Source: Streptomyces sp. P9-A2
GTDB lineage: Bacteria > Actinomycetota > Actinomycetes > Streptomycetales > Streptomycetaceae
DNA: 64,000 nt
Direction: 5' to 3'
NCBI RefSeq assembly: GCF_036634175.1
Contig: NZ_JAZIFX010000001.1
Span: 5,828,001-5,892,000, forward strand
Below are positions 28,901-36,950 of the stretch, one piece after another. Both the position numbers and the translations under genes were made by a program. Each line of letters begins with the position of its first letter. The stretch's first letter is position 1. A model generated the notes under the pieces. That model was not told where the DNA came from and searched no databases. It saw only the letters and a list, made by a program, of their open reading frames with translations.

Positions 28901-29800
28901 TCAGAGTGTCCGCGCGATCAGGTACCGGAACACGTTCGGCATCCACACCGTCCCGTCCTGTCGTTCGTACGGATGCAGTGCCTCGGCGATTTCCTTGTCC
29001 ACCTGTATCCGGTCCGTCGCCGAGATCGCCGGATCGAACAGTCCCGTCGACAGCAGACCCCGTACGGCGCTGTCCACGCCGGCGTATCCGAAGGGGCAGG
29101 CCACCCGTCCCGAGCCGTCCGGCCTGAGGCCCGTCCGCCGGGCGACGTCCTCCAGGTCGTCGCGGTGCGCGGGGCGCCAGGTTCCCGTGCCGCGCAGCGG
29201 CTCCGCCAGCCTGGTGGCCACCCGGAGCACGGACGCCGTGGCGCAGCGCTCCGGCGGACCCCAGCCGACGAGCACCACGGCCGCTCCGCGACCGGTGAGC
29301 GGAACCGCCTCGGCGAGTTGTTCGCTCAGCCCGTCCGCGTCCCCGGAGAGGCATCCGATGGGTTCGAAGGCGGTCACCACGGTGTACGCGGGGCTGCCCC
29401 CGCCGGCCGTTCCCGTACCGGAAGTCGCCGTGTCCGCCGTGCTCCCGCGGGCCATGTCCCCGGGGGAGCCGTCCAGGATCCGGGCGTCCGCGTGCGCGCG
29501 TGCGTGCCGCCCGGCGAGCAGCAGCCGCTCGCGCGCGAGGGCCAGCCGGTCCGACGAGGTGTCGACACCGGTCACCGCGGCGCCCCGGGAGGCAGCCATC
29601 AGCAGGGCGAGTCCCGAACCGCAGCCGAGGCCGAGCAGCCGCGTCCCGGACCCCACGTCCAATCGCCGGTAGACGGCCTCGTAGAGCGGTACGAGCATCC
29701 TCTCCTGGATCTCGGACCAGTCACGCGCACGTGCCCGCCGGTCCACGCGAGGGCCGTGGCCGGTGCGAGGAAGGTGCTGCCGCACGAGCGTAGGTGTCAT
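28901..29800 (-). CDS. SAM-dependent methyltransferase, class I fold
   Basis: This 299-residue protein has the class I methyltransferase motif RLLGLGCGSGLALLMAASRG (motif I) followed by VTGVDTSSDRLALARERL, where the Asp binds the SAM ribose. Motif IV reads FEPIGCL. A Gly/Thr/Ser-rich insertion (GSTADTATSGTGTAGGGS) splits the domain near residue 125. Substrate is unknown. ATG 29800 was chosen; an in-frame TTG at 29815 would add five residues including a rare TTA leucine codon. The gene is convergent with ffh. Confidence 0.85.
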   Translation of the reverse strand: MTPTLVRQHLPRTGHGPRVDRRARARDWSEIQERMLVPLYEAVYRRLDVGSGTRLLGLGCGSGLALLMAASRGAAVTGVDTSSDRLALARERLLLAGRHARAHADARILDGSPGDMARGSTADTATSGTGTAGGGSPAYTVVTAFEPIGCLSGDADGLSEQLAEAVPLTGRGAAVVLVGWGPPERCATASVLRVATRLAEPLRGTGTWRPAHRDDLEDVARRTGLRPDGSGRVACPFGYAGVDSAVRGLLSTGLFDPAISATDRIQVDKEIAEALHPYERQDGTVWMPNVFRYLIARTL

Positions 29801-30418
29801 AGGTAAGCGCCCCAATCAGCCGAGAGTCGCCGCGCCGCCCGATCGCCTCGCCCCCGCGCGGCGCGCTCGCACTACCCCCGTCATGCCAGGAAACTCCGCC
29901 CTCGACCCGGCGTCCAGTGGAGCGGGGCGATGGCTTGGGAGTTGCTCGTGCCAGTGGCAAGAATTCACATTCCGGTAATCCGGGGGAGATCGGATGGTTC
30001 AGGCCAAGGTCCACAAACCGGTGATCGCGGACAGGCCCGGGCGGGCGACGGGAGCGGAGGGCGGGAGCTGGGGCGGGCCGGTGCCGGGTGTCGGCGGCGG
30101 ACGGGGTAACGTCGTGACCGCGGTACGCGCCCGCGGAGCCGGGGCCGGTCCGGGTCGCTCCGTCGAGAGAGCGGCCGAAACGCCCCTTGCGCATCCCCGG
30201 GTCACGGGAACACCGGCGCGCGGACACCGCGTACGCGCCGGGCCGGGGGTCCGTGTACGTCAGCCTACGCACCACCTTGAGGTGAGCTGTGAGGCTTCTC
30301 CGCAGATCAGCGCACCCGCCCTCGTCGAGACGCATGAGCAGATACTGACGGGTAAGGGCAAAATATTTGGGATGCCCCGGAATCGGAACACAGAGGCACC
30401 CCGGCTCGTTGTCATTAC
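29801..30418. other. Long interval between divergent methyltransferase and SprT-like genes
   Basis: About 620 bases without an established gene. The start of the interval must hold the methyltransferase promoter. From 29994 an ATG preceded by gggggag opens a 142-codon frame listed separately as doubtful. On the other strand a frame beginning at 30334 (MRLDEGGCADLRRSLTAHL) also has Streptomyces-like third positions but no ribosome-binding site. The last 60 bases are AT-richer (gcaaaatatttgggat, about 30358-30373) and may contain a promoter -10 region for the SprT-like gene. Confidence 0.45.
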
Positions 30419-30422
30419 GTGA
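29994..30422 (+). CDS. Doubtful hypothetical protein overlapping the SprT-like gene
   Basis: A 142-codon frame starts at ATG 29994, six bases after gggggag, and its TGA stop overlaps the GTG start of the next gene (gtga). This arrangement usually signals translational coupling. The product is Gly/Arg/Pro-rich in its first 100 residues and resembles no family I know. Third-position G+C is good at first but falls in the last 40 codons (ATA, TTT, AAT, ATT), which argues against coding there. It may be a real small gene or a chance frame in a leader. Confidence 0.25.
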   Translation: MVQAKVHKPVIADRPGRATGAEGGSWGGPVPGVGGGRGNVVTAVRARGAGAGPGRSVERAAETPLAHPRVTGTPARGHRVRAGPGVRVRQPTHHLEVSCEASPQISAPALVETHEQILTGKGKIFGMPRNRNTEAPRLVVIT

Positions 30423-31021
30423 GCACGACACAGACACCACCTGTACTCGCCGCAGAACTGGCGCAGGCGTGGGCCGATATTCAGCGGCACCACCCCGAGT
30501 TGCCCGATCTTGCCGCGCCCGAGTCCCTGATCGGGGAGTCGTCGTCCGCGTGCGGTCACGAGCTCTCCTTCGAGCGACTGCTGCACGAGGCAGTCCATGG
30601 CATCGCCGCCGCACGCGGCGTACGCGACACTTCCCGCGCCGGCCGCTACCACAACCGCAGATTCCTCGCGATCGCCGAGGAGATGGGCCTGGACCACCCC
30701 GACGAGCCGCATCCCAGCAGCGGCTTCTCGCTGGTCTCCCTCACTCCGGAGGCGAAGCGACGCTACCGTCCGACGATCGAGCACCTCCAGCGCGCCCTGA
30801 AGGCGCACTCCGCCGCGACCGCGGGTGACACCGCCCGCAGTTTCCGCGGTCCGGCGGCGCGTCATGGCTCGTCCGGAGGCGGTGTGCGGGTCAAGGCCGT
30901 CTGCGACTGCGGCCGCAACGTGCGGGTCGTCCCGTCGGTCCTGGCGCAGGCTCCCATCGTCTGCGGCGGCTGCGGCAAGCCGTTCCGGATTCCCGAGGGG
31001 GTGACCGCGGCCGCGAGCTGA
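30419..31021 (+). CDS. SprT-like zinc metalloprotease-fold protein with C-terminal zinc ribbon
   Basis: This 200-residue protein has the zincin motif HEAVH at residues 56-60 and a possible third ligand His78 in [13 protein letters not shown]. That arrangement is typical of SprT-like domains, in which HExxH is followed about 18 residues later by H. A C-terminal zinc ribbon is formed by Cys162, Cys164, Cys182 and Cys185 (CDCG and CGGC). SprT/Spartan proteins in eukaryotes degrade DNA-protein crosslinks. Bacterial versions are mostly uncharacterised, and relatives occur on actinobacterial plasmids and phages. No signal peptide is visible, so it is likely cytosolic. The GTG 30419 lacks a clear ribosome-binding site. 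It sits before rpsP. Confidence 0.8.
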   Translation: MSTTQTPPVLAAELAQAWADIQRHHPELPDLAAPESLIGESSSACGHELSFERLLHEAVHGIAAARGVRDTSRAGRYHNRRFLAIAEEMGLDHPDEPHPSSGFSLVSLTPEAKRRYRPTIEHLQRALKAHSAATAGDTARSFRGPAARHGSSGGGVRVKAVCDCGRNVRVVPSVLAQAPIVCGGCGKPFRIPEGVTAAAS

Positions 31022-31364
31022 CAGCAATCCGGCATCTCGTGGGTGCCGGACGCACGTCAGGCGCGCGGATGCCGTCCGCGCATCCGTGCCGGTCGTGCCG
31101 CCCCGCCGGTACCCGGCACGGTCGGCACGGTCCCCGTCGTGCCGGGTGCGCCGGGTGCCGGCGAGGCGTGCCCCGGTGTGGCCTGCCGCACCCCCGCGGT
31201 CCCCGGCGCCCCGCGGGGTGTGGCAGAATGGCCAGCTGTACTCGACGGCCGTAAAGGAACCCTCTCTCCTCCGGCTGACGCGTCCATCGGGCACTCGGGT
31301 ACCGCAACCCCACGCGGCCGTCCGCCGTGCCCAATCACGTCAAAAACCAGGAGAACCCACTCCC
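31022..31364. other. rpsP promoter and leader region
   Basis: No gene seen. A hairpin, cccggcacg (31112-31120) with cgtgccggg (31138-31146), probably ends the SprT-like transcript. The 150 bases before rpsP should hold its promoter; I could not settle on hexamers. Confidence 0.45.
31112..31146 (+). terminator. Hairpin after the SprT-like gene
   Basis: Perfect 9-bp stem, cccggcacg and cgtgccggg, around a 17-base loop. Confidence 0.5.
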
Positions 31365-31784
31365 GTGGCAGTCAAGATCAAGCTGAAGCGTCTGGGCAAG
31401 ATCCGTTCGCCTCACTACCGCATCGTCGTCGCCGACTCCCGTACCCGCCGTGACGGCCGGGCCATCGAGGAGATCGGCAAGTACCACCCGACGTACAACC
31501 CGTCGGTGATGGAGGTCGACGGCGAGCGCGTGGCGTACTGGCTCGGCGTCGGCGCCCAGCCGACCGAGGCCGTGCTCGCCATCCTGAAGAAGACCGGCGA
31601 CTGGCAGAAGTTCAAGGGCGAGCCCGCCCCGGCTCCGCTGCTCCAGCAGGCCGAGAAGGCCGGCCGCCCGCTGTTCGAGGCGCTCGGTGGCGAGGACGAG
31701 GGCAAGGGTGAGGCCATCACCCAGAAGAAGAAGACTGAGAAGAAGGACGAGGCCCCGGCCGAGTCCGCGTCGACCGAGGCCTGA
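31365..31784 (+). CDS. rpsP: 30S ribosomal protein S16
   Basis: S16 is an assembly protein of the small subunit. The 139-residue product starts [20 protein letters not shown], the family signature, followed by [19 protein letters not shown]. The last 50 residues are a charged Lys/Glu/Ala tail typical of Streptomyces S16. GTG 31365 is preceded by aggag. It leads an operon with the KH protein, rimM and trmD. Confidence 0.97.
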   Translation: MAVKIKLKRLGKIRSPHYRIVVADSRTRRDGRAIEEIGKYHPTYNPSVMEVDGERVAYWLGVGAQPTEAVLAILKKTGDWQKFKGEPAPAPLLQQAEKAGRPLFEALGGEDEGKGEAITQKKKTEKKDEAPAESASTEA

Positions 31785-31786
31785 GC

Positions 31787-32026
31787 ATGCTCGAGGAGGC
31801 TCTCGAGCACCTCGTGAAGGGCATCGTCGACCATCCCGACGATGTGCAGGTCGCCTCGCGCGACCTGCGTCGCGGGCGTGTGCTCGAGGTCCGGGTCCAC
31901 CCGGACGACCTCGGCAAGGTGATCGGCCGCAACGGCCGCACCGCACGCGCCCTGCGCACCGTCGTGGGCGCCATCGGCGGCCGCGGTGTCCGTGTCGACC
32001 TCGTCGACGTGGACCACGTCCGCTGA
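31787..32026 (+). CDS. KH-domain RNA-binding protein (KhpA type)
   Basis: This 79-residue protein is a single KH domain with the GxxG-type loop in [19 protein letters not shown]. KhpA-type proteins bind RNA, often with the Jag/KhpB partner, and have been linked to rRNA maturation and cell-wall synthesis. It starts two bases after the rpsP stop. The order rpsP-KH-rimM-trmD is conserved in Gram-positive bacteria. Confidence 0.95.
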   Translation: MLEEALEHLVKGIVDHPDDVQVASRDLRRGRVLEVRVHPDDLGKVIGRNGRTARALRTVVGAIGGRGVRVDLVDVDHVR

Positions 32027-32044
32027 CGCTCAGCGCAACCGGCT

Positions 32045-32080
32045 CGGGCCGGGGAGGGCCTCAGGGCCGTCCCCGGCCCG
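32045..32080 (+). terminator. Hairpin between the KH gene and rimM
   Basis: cgggccgggga (32045-32055) and tccccggcccg (32070-32080) are perfect inverted repeats, with an inner gggcc/ggccg pairing. It sits inside a conserved operon, so it may be an attenuator or a processing or stability element rather than a full stop. Confidence 0.55.
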
Positions 32081-32108
32081 TCGTCGTACGACAGGAGATC
32101 GAAACACA

Positions 32109-32780
32109 GTGCAGCTGGTAGTCGCTCGCATCGGCCGTGCCCACGGCATCAAGGGCGAGGTCACCGTGGAGGTCCGCACCGACGAGCCGGAGCTGAGACT
32201 CGGGCCCGGTGCCGTTCTGGCCACCGACCCCGCCTCCGCCGGACCGCTCACCATCGAGACCGGCCGGGTGCACAGCGGCCGCCTCCTGCTGCGCTTCGAG
32301 GGCGTCCGTGACCGCACCGGCGCCGAGGCGCTGCGCAACACCCTCCTCATCGCCGAGATCGACCCGGACGAGCAGCCCGAGGACGAGGACGAGTACTACG
32401 ACCACCAGCTGATCGACCTCGACGTCGTGACCCGGGACGGGCAGCCGGTGGGCCGGATCACCGAGATCGCCCACCTGCCGACGCAGGACCTCTTCGTGGT
32501 GGAGCGCCCCGACGGCGGCGAGGTGCTCGTGCCGTTCGTGGAGCAGATCGTCACCGAGATCGACCTCGAGGAACAGCGTGCGGTCATCGACCCGCCGCCG
32601 GGCCTCATCGACGACCGGTCCGCCCGCGACGAAGCCGCTGACGAAGACGGCGCCGCCACACGGGACGAGGACGCCGCCACGCGGGACGAGGACGCCGCCA
32701 CGCGGGACGAGGACGCCGCCACGCGGGACGAGGACGCCGCCACGCGGGACGAGGACGCCGCCACGCGGGACGAGGCCTGA
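32109..32780 (+). CDS. rimM: Ribosome maturation factor RimM with a heptapeptide-repeat tail
   Basis: RimM helps the maturation of the 30S head near S19. The 223-residue product has the N-terminal RimM domain ([20 protein letters not shown]) and the C-terminal PRC-barrel ([20 protein letters not shown], then IDPPPGLID). After the normal family end at about residue 177 it carries an acidic tail that contains six tandem copies of a seven-residue unit (DAATRDE), encoded by a 21-bp minisatellite. GTG 32109 starts the first strand. The stop and the trmD start share one base (tgatg). Confidence 0.95.
   Translation: MQLVVARIGRAHGIKGEVTVEVRTDEPELRLGPGAVLATDPASAGPLTIETGRVHSGRLLLRFEGVRDRTGAEALRNTLLIAEIDPDEQPEDEDEYYDHQLIDLDVVTRDGQPVGRITEIAHLPTQDLFVVERPDGGEVLVPFVEQIVTEIDLEEQRAVIDPPPGLIDDRSARDEAADEDGAATRDEDAATRDEDAATRDEDAATRDEDAATRDEDAATRDEA
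32649..32774 (+). repeat. 21-bp in-frame minisatellite in rimM
   Basis: Five identical copies of gacgccgccacgcgggacga plus g run from 32670 to 32774. A first copy at 32649-32669 differs at two bases (ggc for gac, aca for acg). Each encodes DAATRDE. Being a multiple of three, changes in copy number keep the reading frame. Confidence 0.95.
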
Positions 32781-33613
32781 TGCGGCTCGACGTCGTCACC
32801 ATCTTTCCCGAGTACCTCGAGCCGCTGAACGTCTCCCTCGTCGGCAAGGCGCGCGCGCGTGGACAACTGGACGTCCAGGTGCACGACCTCCGCTCCTGGA
32901 CCCATGACCGGCACAACACCGTCGACGACACCCCGTACGGCGGCGGTCCCGGCATGGTCATGAAGACCGAGCCGTGGGGCGAGGCGCTCGACGAGATCCT
33001 GGCGGACGGCTACGAGGCCGGCGCACACGCGCCCGCCCTGATCGTCCCCACCCCCAGCGGCCGGCCCTTCACCCAGGAACTCGCCGTCCACCTCTCCGAA
33101 CGCCCCTGGCTGATCTTCACCCCGGCCCGCTACGAGGGCATCGACCGGCGCGTCGTCGACGAGTACGCGACCCGCGTGCCGGTGTACGAAGTGTCCATCG
33201 GCGACTACGTCCTGGCCGGCGGAGAGGCGGCCGTCCTCGTCGTCACCGAGGCCGTGGCCCGGCTGCTGCCCGGCGTCCTGGGCAACGCCGAGTCCCACCG
33301 GGACGACTCCTTCGCCCCGGGCGCCATGGCCAACCTCCTGGAAGGACCGGTACACACCAAGCCGCCCGTCTGGCGCGACCGGGGGATTCCCGAGGTGCTG
33401 CTCAGCGGCCACCACGGGAAGATCGCCCGCTGGCGGCGCGACGAGGCGCTGAGACGCACCACGGCCAACCGGCCCGACCTCATCGAGCGCTGTGAGCCCA
33501 AGGCCTTCGACAAGAAGGACCGCGAAATGCTCTCCATCCTGGGCTGGGAGCCGGACCCGGCCGGGGAACCGTACGGCCGATTTTGGCGCAGCACCGGCGG
33601 CGTGGAAGAATAG
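32780..33613 (+). CDS. trmD: tRNA (guanine37-N1)-methyltransferase TrmD
   Basis: TrmD methylates G37 next to the anticodon and prevents +1 frameshifting. The 277-residue product is a SPOUT-fold enzyme: [20 protein letters not shown] at the N-terminus, DDTPYGGGPGMVM, and the trefoil-knot SAM site spanning RYEGIDRRV and SIGDYVLAGGEAAVLV. The C-terminal helical domain follows. It overlaps the rimM stop by one base, giving tight coupling. Confidence 0.97.
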   Translation: MRLDVVTIFPEYLEPLNVSLVGKARARGQLDVQVHDLRSWTHDRHNTVDDTPYGGGPGMVMKTEPWGEALDEILADGYEAGAHAPALIVPTPSGRPFTQELAVHLSERPWLIFTPARYEGIDRRVVDEYATRVPVYEVSIGDYVLAGGEAAVLVVTEAVARLLPGVLGNAESHRDDSFAPGAMANLLEGPVHTKPPVWRDRGIPEVLLSGHHGKIARWRRDEALRRTTANRPDLIERCEPKAFDKKDREMLSILGWEPDPAGEPYGRFWRSTGGVEE

Positions 33614-33744
33614 GCCGCTGTTGTGCGTCGTCCGGCGTGCGCCCCTGCCGCAGGGGGACACGACGCCCGTCCCGGACCGCACACCCCGATCCGAACCCCT
33701 ATTGCCGTTGATGACCTGCGGCATCAGCGAAGAAAGCAGACGAA

Positions 33745-34095
33745 ATGTCTCACCTGCTCGACTCCGTCGACTCCGCGTCGCTGCGCAGCGACCTCCCGAA
33801 CTTCCGTCCCGGTGACACCGTCAACGTCCACGTGCGCGTCATCGAGGGCACCCGCTCCCGTGTGCAGCAGTTCAAGGGCGTGGTGGTCCGCCGCCAGGGT
33901 GCCGGCGTGCGCGAGACCTTCACGGTCCGCAAGGTCTCCTTCTCCGTCGGCGTCGAGCGCACCTTCCCGGTGCACACCCCGATCGTCGAGAAGATCGAGC
34001 TCGTCACCAAGGGCGACGTCCGCCGCGCCAAGCTGTACTACCTGCGTGAGCTGCGCGGCAAGGCGGCGAAGATCAAGGAGAAGCGCGAGAACTGA
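33745..34095 (+). CDS. rplS: 50S ribosomal protein L19
   Basis: L19 lies at the 30S-50S interface. The 116 residues contain [39 protein letters not shown] and the C-terminal [18 protein letters not shown], all family signatures. The ATG at 33745 has a purine-rich gaaagcagacga stretch before it. A 131-base gap separates it from trmD, so it may have its own promoter. The signal peptidase cluster follows after 33 bases. Confidence 0.97.
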   Translation: MSHLLDSVDSASLRSDLPNFRPGDTVNVHVRVIEGTRSRVQQFKGVVVRRQGAGVRETFTVRKVSFSVGVERTFPVHTPIVEKIELVTKGDVRRAKLYYLRELRGKAAKIKEKREN

Positions 34096-34128
34096 GCGCT
34101 TCCCGGGGCCGGATAGCATCTGGCCTCG

Positions 34129-34881
34129 ATGGACACCGAAGCACAGTCGACGGAGCGCGACCGCTCCCCCCACCCGGCCGGACCCGAGGACACCTCGGGG
34201 GCCCCGGGCCCGGAGGGACGGTCGCGTTCCGCGTTGGCAGGGCACCTCGTGGGACGGCTCCCCGGGGGGCGGATCACCGTGGCCCTGCTCCTCGTGCTGC
34301 TGCTCCTGTCGGCGCTCAGCACCTTCGTGGCCCGGCCGTTCCAGATCCCCAGCGGATCGATGGAGCCCGCGTTGAGGGCCGGGGACCGTGTTCTCGTACT
34401 CAAGTTGGCATACCGTTTCGGTGCCGGACCGCAGCGCGGCGACGTGGTCGTGTTCGACGGCACCGAGTATTTCGGGGACGCCGACTACATCAAGCGCGTT
34501 GTCGGTGTGGGCGGGGACCACGTGGTCTGTTGCGACAAGGAGGGAAGGATCCGGGTGAACGACCGGACGGTCGACGAGTCGGGTTTCCTGTTCCCAGGCG
34601 AGAGCGCCTCCACGGTGCCCTTCGACGTCGTGGTCCCCGAGAGGCGCCTGTTCGTGCTCGGCGACCACCGCGGCTCCTCCAGCGACTCCCGTGACCGTCT
34701 CGGTTCGCCCGGCGGCGGCATGATCCCGGTGAGCAGGGTGATCGGCCGCGCCGACTGGATCGTCTCGCCCTTCGGCCGTGCCACCCGGCTGCACCGCCCC
34801 GACGCCTACGCGCGCGTGCCGGCTCCGGTGCCGGCCGCCCGGGTGGACGCGGCGCGCCCGGGGGAGGGAACCCATGGGTAA
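34129..34881 (+). CDS. sipW: Type I signal peptidase SipW (first of four)
   Basis: This membrane serine protease cleaves signal peptides from exported proteins. The 250-residue product has one membrane segment (about residues 50-67), then IPSGSM with catalytic Ser77 and DYIKRVVGVGGD with the general-base Lys122, followed by GDHRGSSSDSRD (box E). Unlike sipX, Y and Z there is little between boxes B and D. S. lividans and S. coelicolor carry the same cluster of four sip genes. The C-terminus has no second hydrophobic segment. The end overlaps the sipX start by eight bases. Confidence 0.93.
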   Translation: MDTEAQSTERDRSPHPAGPEDTSGAPGPEGRSRSALAGHLVGRLPGGRITVALLLVLLLLSALSTFVARPFQIPSGSMEPALRAGDRVLVLKLAYRFGAGPQRGDVVVFDGTEYFGDADYIKRVVGVGGDHVVCCDKEGRIRVNDRTVDESGFLFPGESASTVPFDVVVPERRLFVLGDHRGSSSDSRDRLGSPGGGMIPVSRVIGRADWIVSPFGRATRLHRPDAYARVPAPVPAARVDAARPGEGTHG

Positions 34882-35968
34882 CCGCGGCAAACCCCGCGGC
34901 GTTCCGGCGAGCGCCGCGGACAACCTGCTGCCCACCGGTGCGCGCCGCGCGGTGAGCGCGTCGAGCGGACGCGGCCGGGTCGACCGGCGCAAACTCCAGC
35001 AGAAGGTCAAACGGCGCCGCCGGCGCGGTGCGGTCAAGGAGATACCGCTGCTCATCGGGGTCGCCGTCCTGATAGCGCTGGTGCTGAAGACGTTCCTCGT
35101 CCAGGCCTTCGTCATCCCGTCCGGGTCCATGGAGCAGACGATCCAGGTCGGCGACCGTGTCCTGGTGGACAAGCTGACCCCGTGGTTCGGCTCCAAGCCG
35201 CAGCGTGGGGACGTCGTCGTGTTCAAGGACCCCGGCGGCTGGCTGCAGGACGAGCAGCCCACCCCCCAGAAGGAGGACCCGGTCGGCATCAAGCAGGTCA
35301 AGGCCGGGCTCACCTTCATCGGCCTGCTGCCCTCGGAGAACGAGAAGGACCTCATCAAGCGGGTCGTGGGGGTCGGCGGCGACCAGGTCCAGTGCTGCGA
35401 CACGCAGGGACGGGTCACCGTCAACGGAGTGCCCCTGGAGGAAAGTGACTACCTCTTCCCGGGAAACGCCCCGTCCACGGCGCCGTTCGACGTCACCGTG
35501 CCCCAGGGACGCCTGTGGGTGATGGGCGATCACCGGTCCAACTCCGCCGACTCCCGTGCCCACCAGGACACCGACTACGGCGGCACCGTCTCCGAGGAGG
35601 AGGTGGTGGGCCGGGCCATGGTCATTGCCTGGCCGTTCGGTCACTGGAACATGCTGGACGAACCGACAACCTACGCGTCCGTGTCGGACTCGGCGCCGGG
35701 GTCGACCGCTGCCGCCCAGCTGTCGCATAGGGTTGCCCCGGATGATTCGAACGGAATGATTCAGCTCCCGAGCCCTGCGGAACTCCCGCTCGTTATGGGA
35801 GTGGTGGGCCTGCGCCGCGCATGGGGCAGGCGGCGGCACAGAGTGAGGAGCTGGCGTGGGGGATGTGGCGGTTGGCGCACGGTCCGGAGCCGACGGCGAG
35901 GAGCAGCGCGGGCGTCCCGCGGGGCCCTACGTCCCGGTCGAGGACGGCGCCGCGACCTCCGGGAGTGA
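34874..35968 (+). CDS. sipX: Type I signal peptidase SipX
   Basis: The 364-residue product has a basic N-terminus (KVKRRRRRGAVKE), a membrane segment at about 57-75, the serine motif IPSGSM with Ser85, and DLIKRVVGVGGD with Lys162. Box E reads MGDHRSNSADSR. A family-like part ends near residue 320. The remaining tail is Arg/Gly-rich and lies over the start of sipY in another frame, an overlap of 113 bases. The tail may be read-through of a lost stop, or the sipY start may be further downstream. ATG 34874 has gggaggga before it. Confidence 0.9.
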   Translation: MGNRGKPRGVPASAADNLLPTGARRAVSASSGRGRVDRRKLQQKVKRRRRRGAVKEIPLLIGVAVLIALVLKTFLVQAFVIPSGSMEQTIQVGDRVLVDKLTPWFGSKPQRGDVVVFKDPGGWLQDEQPTPQKEDPVGIKQVKAGLTFIGLLPSENEKDLIKRVVGVGGDQVQCCDTQGRVTVNGVPLEESDYLFPGNAPSTAPFDVTVPQGRLWVMGDHRSNSADSRAHQDTDYGGTVSEEEVVGRAMVIAWPFGHWNMLDEPTTYASVSDSAPGSTAAAQLSHRVAPDDSNGMIQLPSPAELPLVMGVVGLRRAWGRRRHRVRSWRGGCGGWRTVRSRRRGAARASRGALRPGRGRRRDLRE

Positions 35969-36848
35969 CTCCCCGGCGGCAGGAGAGGGAAGAGTGACGG
36001 ACGACCGGCCGGAAAGGGACGACCGGGGGCCGGACGAGCCGCCCCGCGAGCAGAAGAAACCACGCTCCTTCTGGAAGGAGCTGCCCATCCTGGTCGGTAT
36101 CGCGCTGGTCCTGGCGCTCCTGATCAAGACGTTTCTGCTGCAGGCGTTCTCCATCCCGTCGGACTCGATGCAGAACACCCTGCAGCAGGGCGACCGTGTC
36201 CTGGTCGACAAGCTCACCCCCTGGTTCGGTTCCGAGCCCGAGCGCGGCGAGGTCGTGGTCTTCCACGACCCCGACAACTGGCTGGCGGGCGAGCCCACGC
36301 CCGATCCCAACGCGTTCCAGACGTTCCTCAGCTGGATCGGTCTGATGCCGTCGGCGGAGGAGAAGGACCTGATCAAGCGGGTCATCGGAGTCGGCGGCGA
36401 CGTCGTCGAGTGCAAGGGCACCGGCCCGCTGACGGTCAACGGCGTCGCCCTGAACGAGGCGGACTACGTCTACCCGGGCAACACTCCGTGCAGCCAGGAC
36501 GACCAGGGCGGCCAGTTCAAGGTCGAGGTCCCCGACGGCAAGATCTGGGTCATGGGCGACCACCGGCAGAACTCCCGGGACTCCCGCTACAACCGGGCCG
36601 ACAAGAACAACGGCATGGTCCCGGTGAGTGAGGTCGTCGGCCGTGCCGTCGTCATCGCCTGGCCGGTCGGCCGCTGGGACATGCTCGAGGTCCCGGACGT
36701 CTTCGACCAGCCGGCGCTGAGCGCTCCGGCACCGGCCTCCGCGGCGCCGACGGTGGCACCCCAGGGGGTCGCGCTCGTGGGCGCGGTACCGCTGGTGCTG
36801 TGGCGGCGCAGGTGGGACCGCCGGCGCGAGGGCGGGCCCAGGACCTGA
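35856..36848 (+). CDS. sipY: Type I signal peptidase SipY
   Basis: The 330-residue product has a hydrophilic, acidic N-terminus of about 70 residues and a membrane segment at about 76-95. The serine motif is IPSDSM with Ser104 (Asp in place of the usual Gly), DLIKRVIGVGGD carries Lys174, and box E is MGDHRQNSRDSR. A second C-terminal hydrophobic segment (PQGVALVGAVPLVLW) precedes a basic tail. GTG 35856 is preceded by gaggagctggc, a strong site. This start lies inside the sipX reading frame. A later in-frame GTG at 35994 (VTDDRPERDD) would remove the overlap but lacks a better site. Confidence 0.9.
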   Translation: MGDVAVGARSGADGEEQRGRPAGPYVPVEDGAATSGSDSPAAGEGRVTDDRPERDDRGPDEPPREQKKPRSFWKELPILVGIALVLALLIKTFLLQAFSIPSDSMQNTLQQGDRVLVDKLTPWFGSEPERGEVVVFHDPDNWLAGEPTPDPNAFQTFLSWIGLMPSAEEKDLIKRVIGVGGDVVECKGTGPLTVNGVALNEADYVYPGNTPCSQDDQGGQFKVEVPDGKIWVMGDHRQNSRDSRYNRADKNNGMVPVSEVVGRAVVIAWPVGRWDMLEVPDVFDQPALSAPAPASAAPTVAPQGVALVGAVPLVLWRRRWDRRREGGPRT

Positions 36849-36950
36849 GCCTGCGGGCGGGCCCAGGGCCCCGGTCCGCGGGCGGACGCCGAGCCGGCTG
36901 CCCGAAGGAGGGGCTGACCCGGTCCGGTACTGCCGGGTAGGGTGCCGCCC

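Noticed and set aside
29990..30334. Minus-strand frame MRLDEGGCADLRRS in the SprT-like upstream region
   Set aside because: Good third-position composition but no ribosome-binding site, no family, and a competing plus-strand frame on the same DNA.
31205..31260. tRNA-like or promoter-like string ggggtgtggcagaatggccagc upstream of rpsP
   Set aside because: It cannot be folded into a cloverleaf and hexamer spacing is poor. Left as leader sequence.
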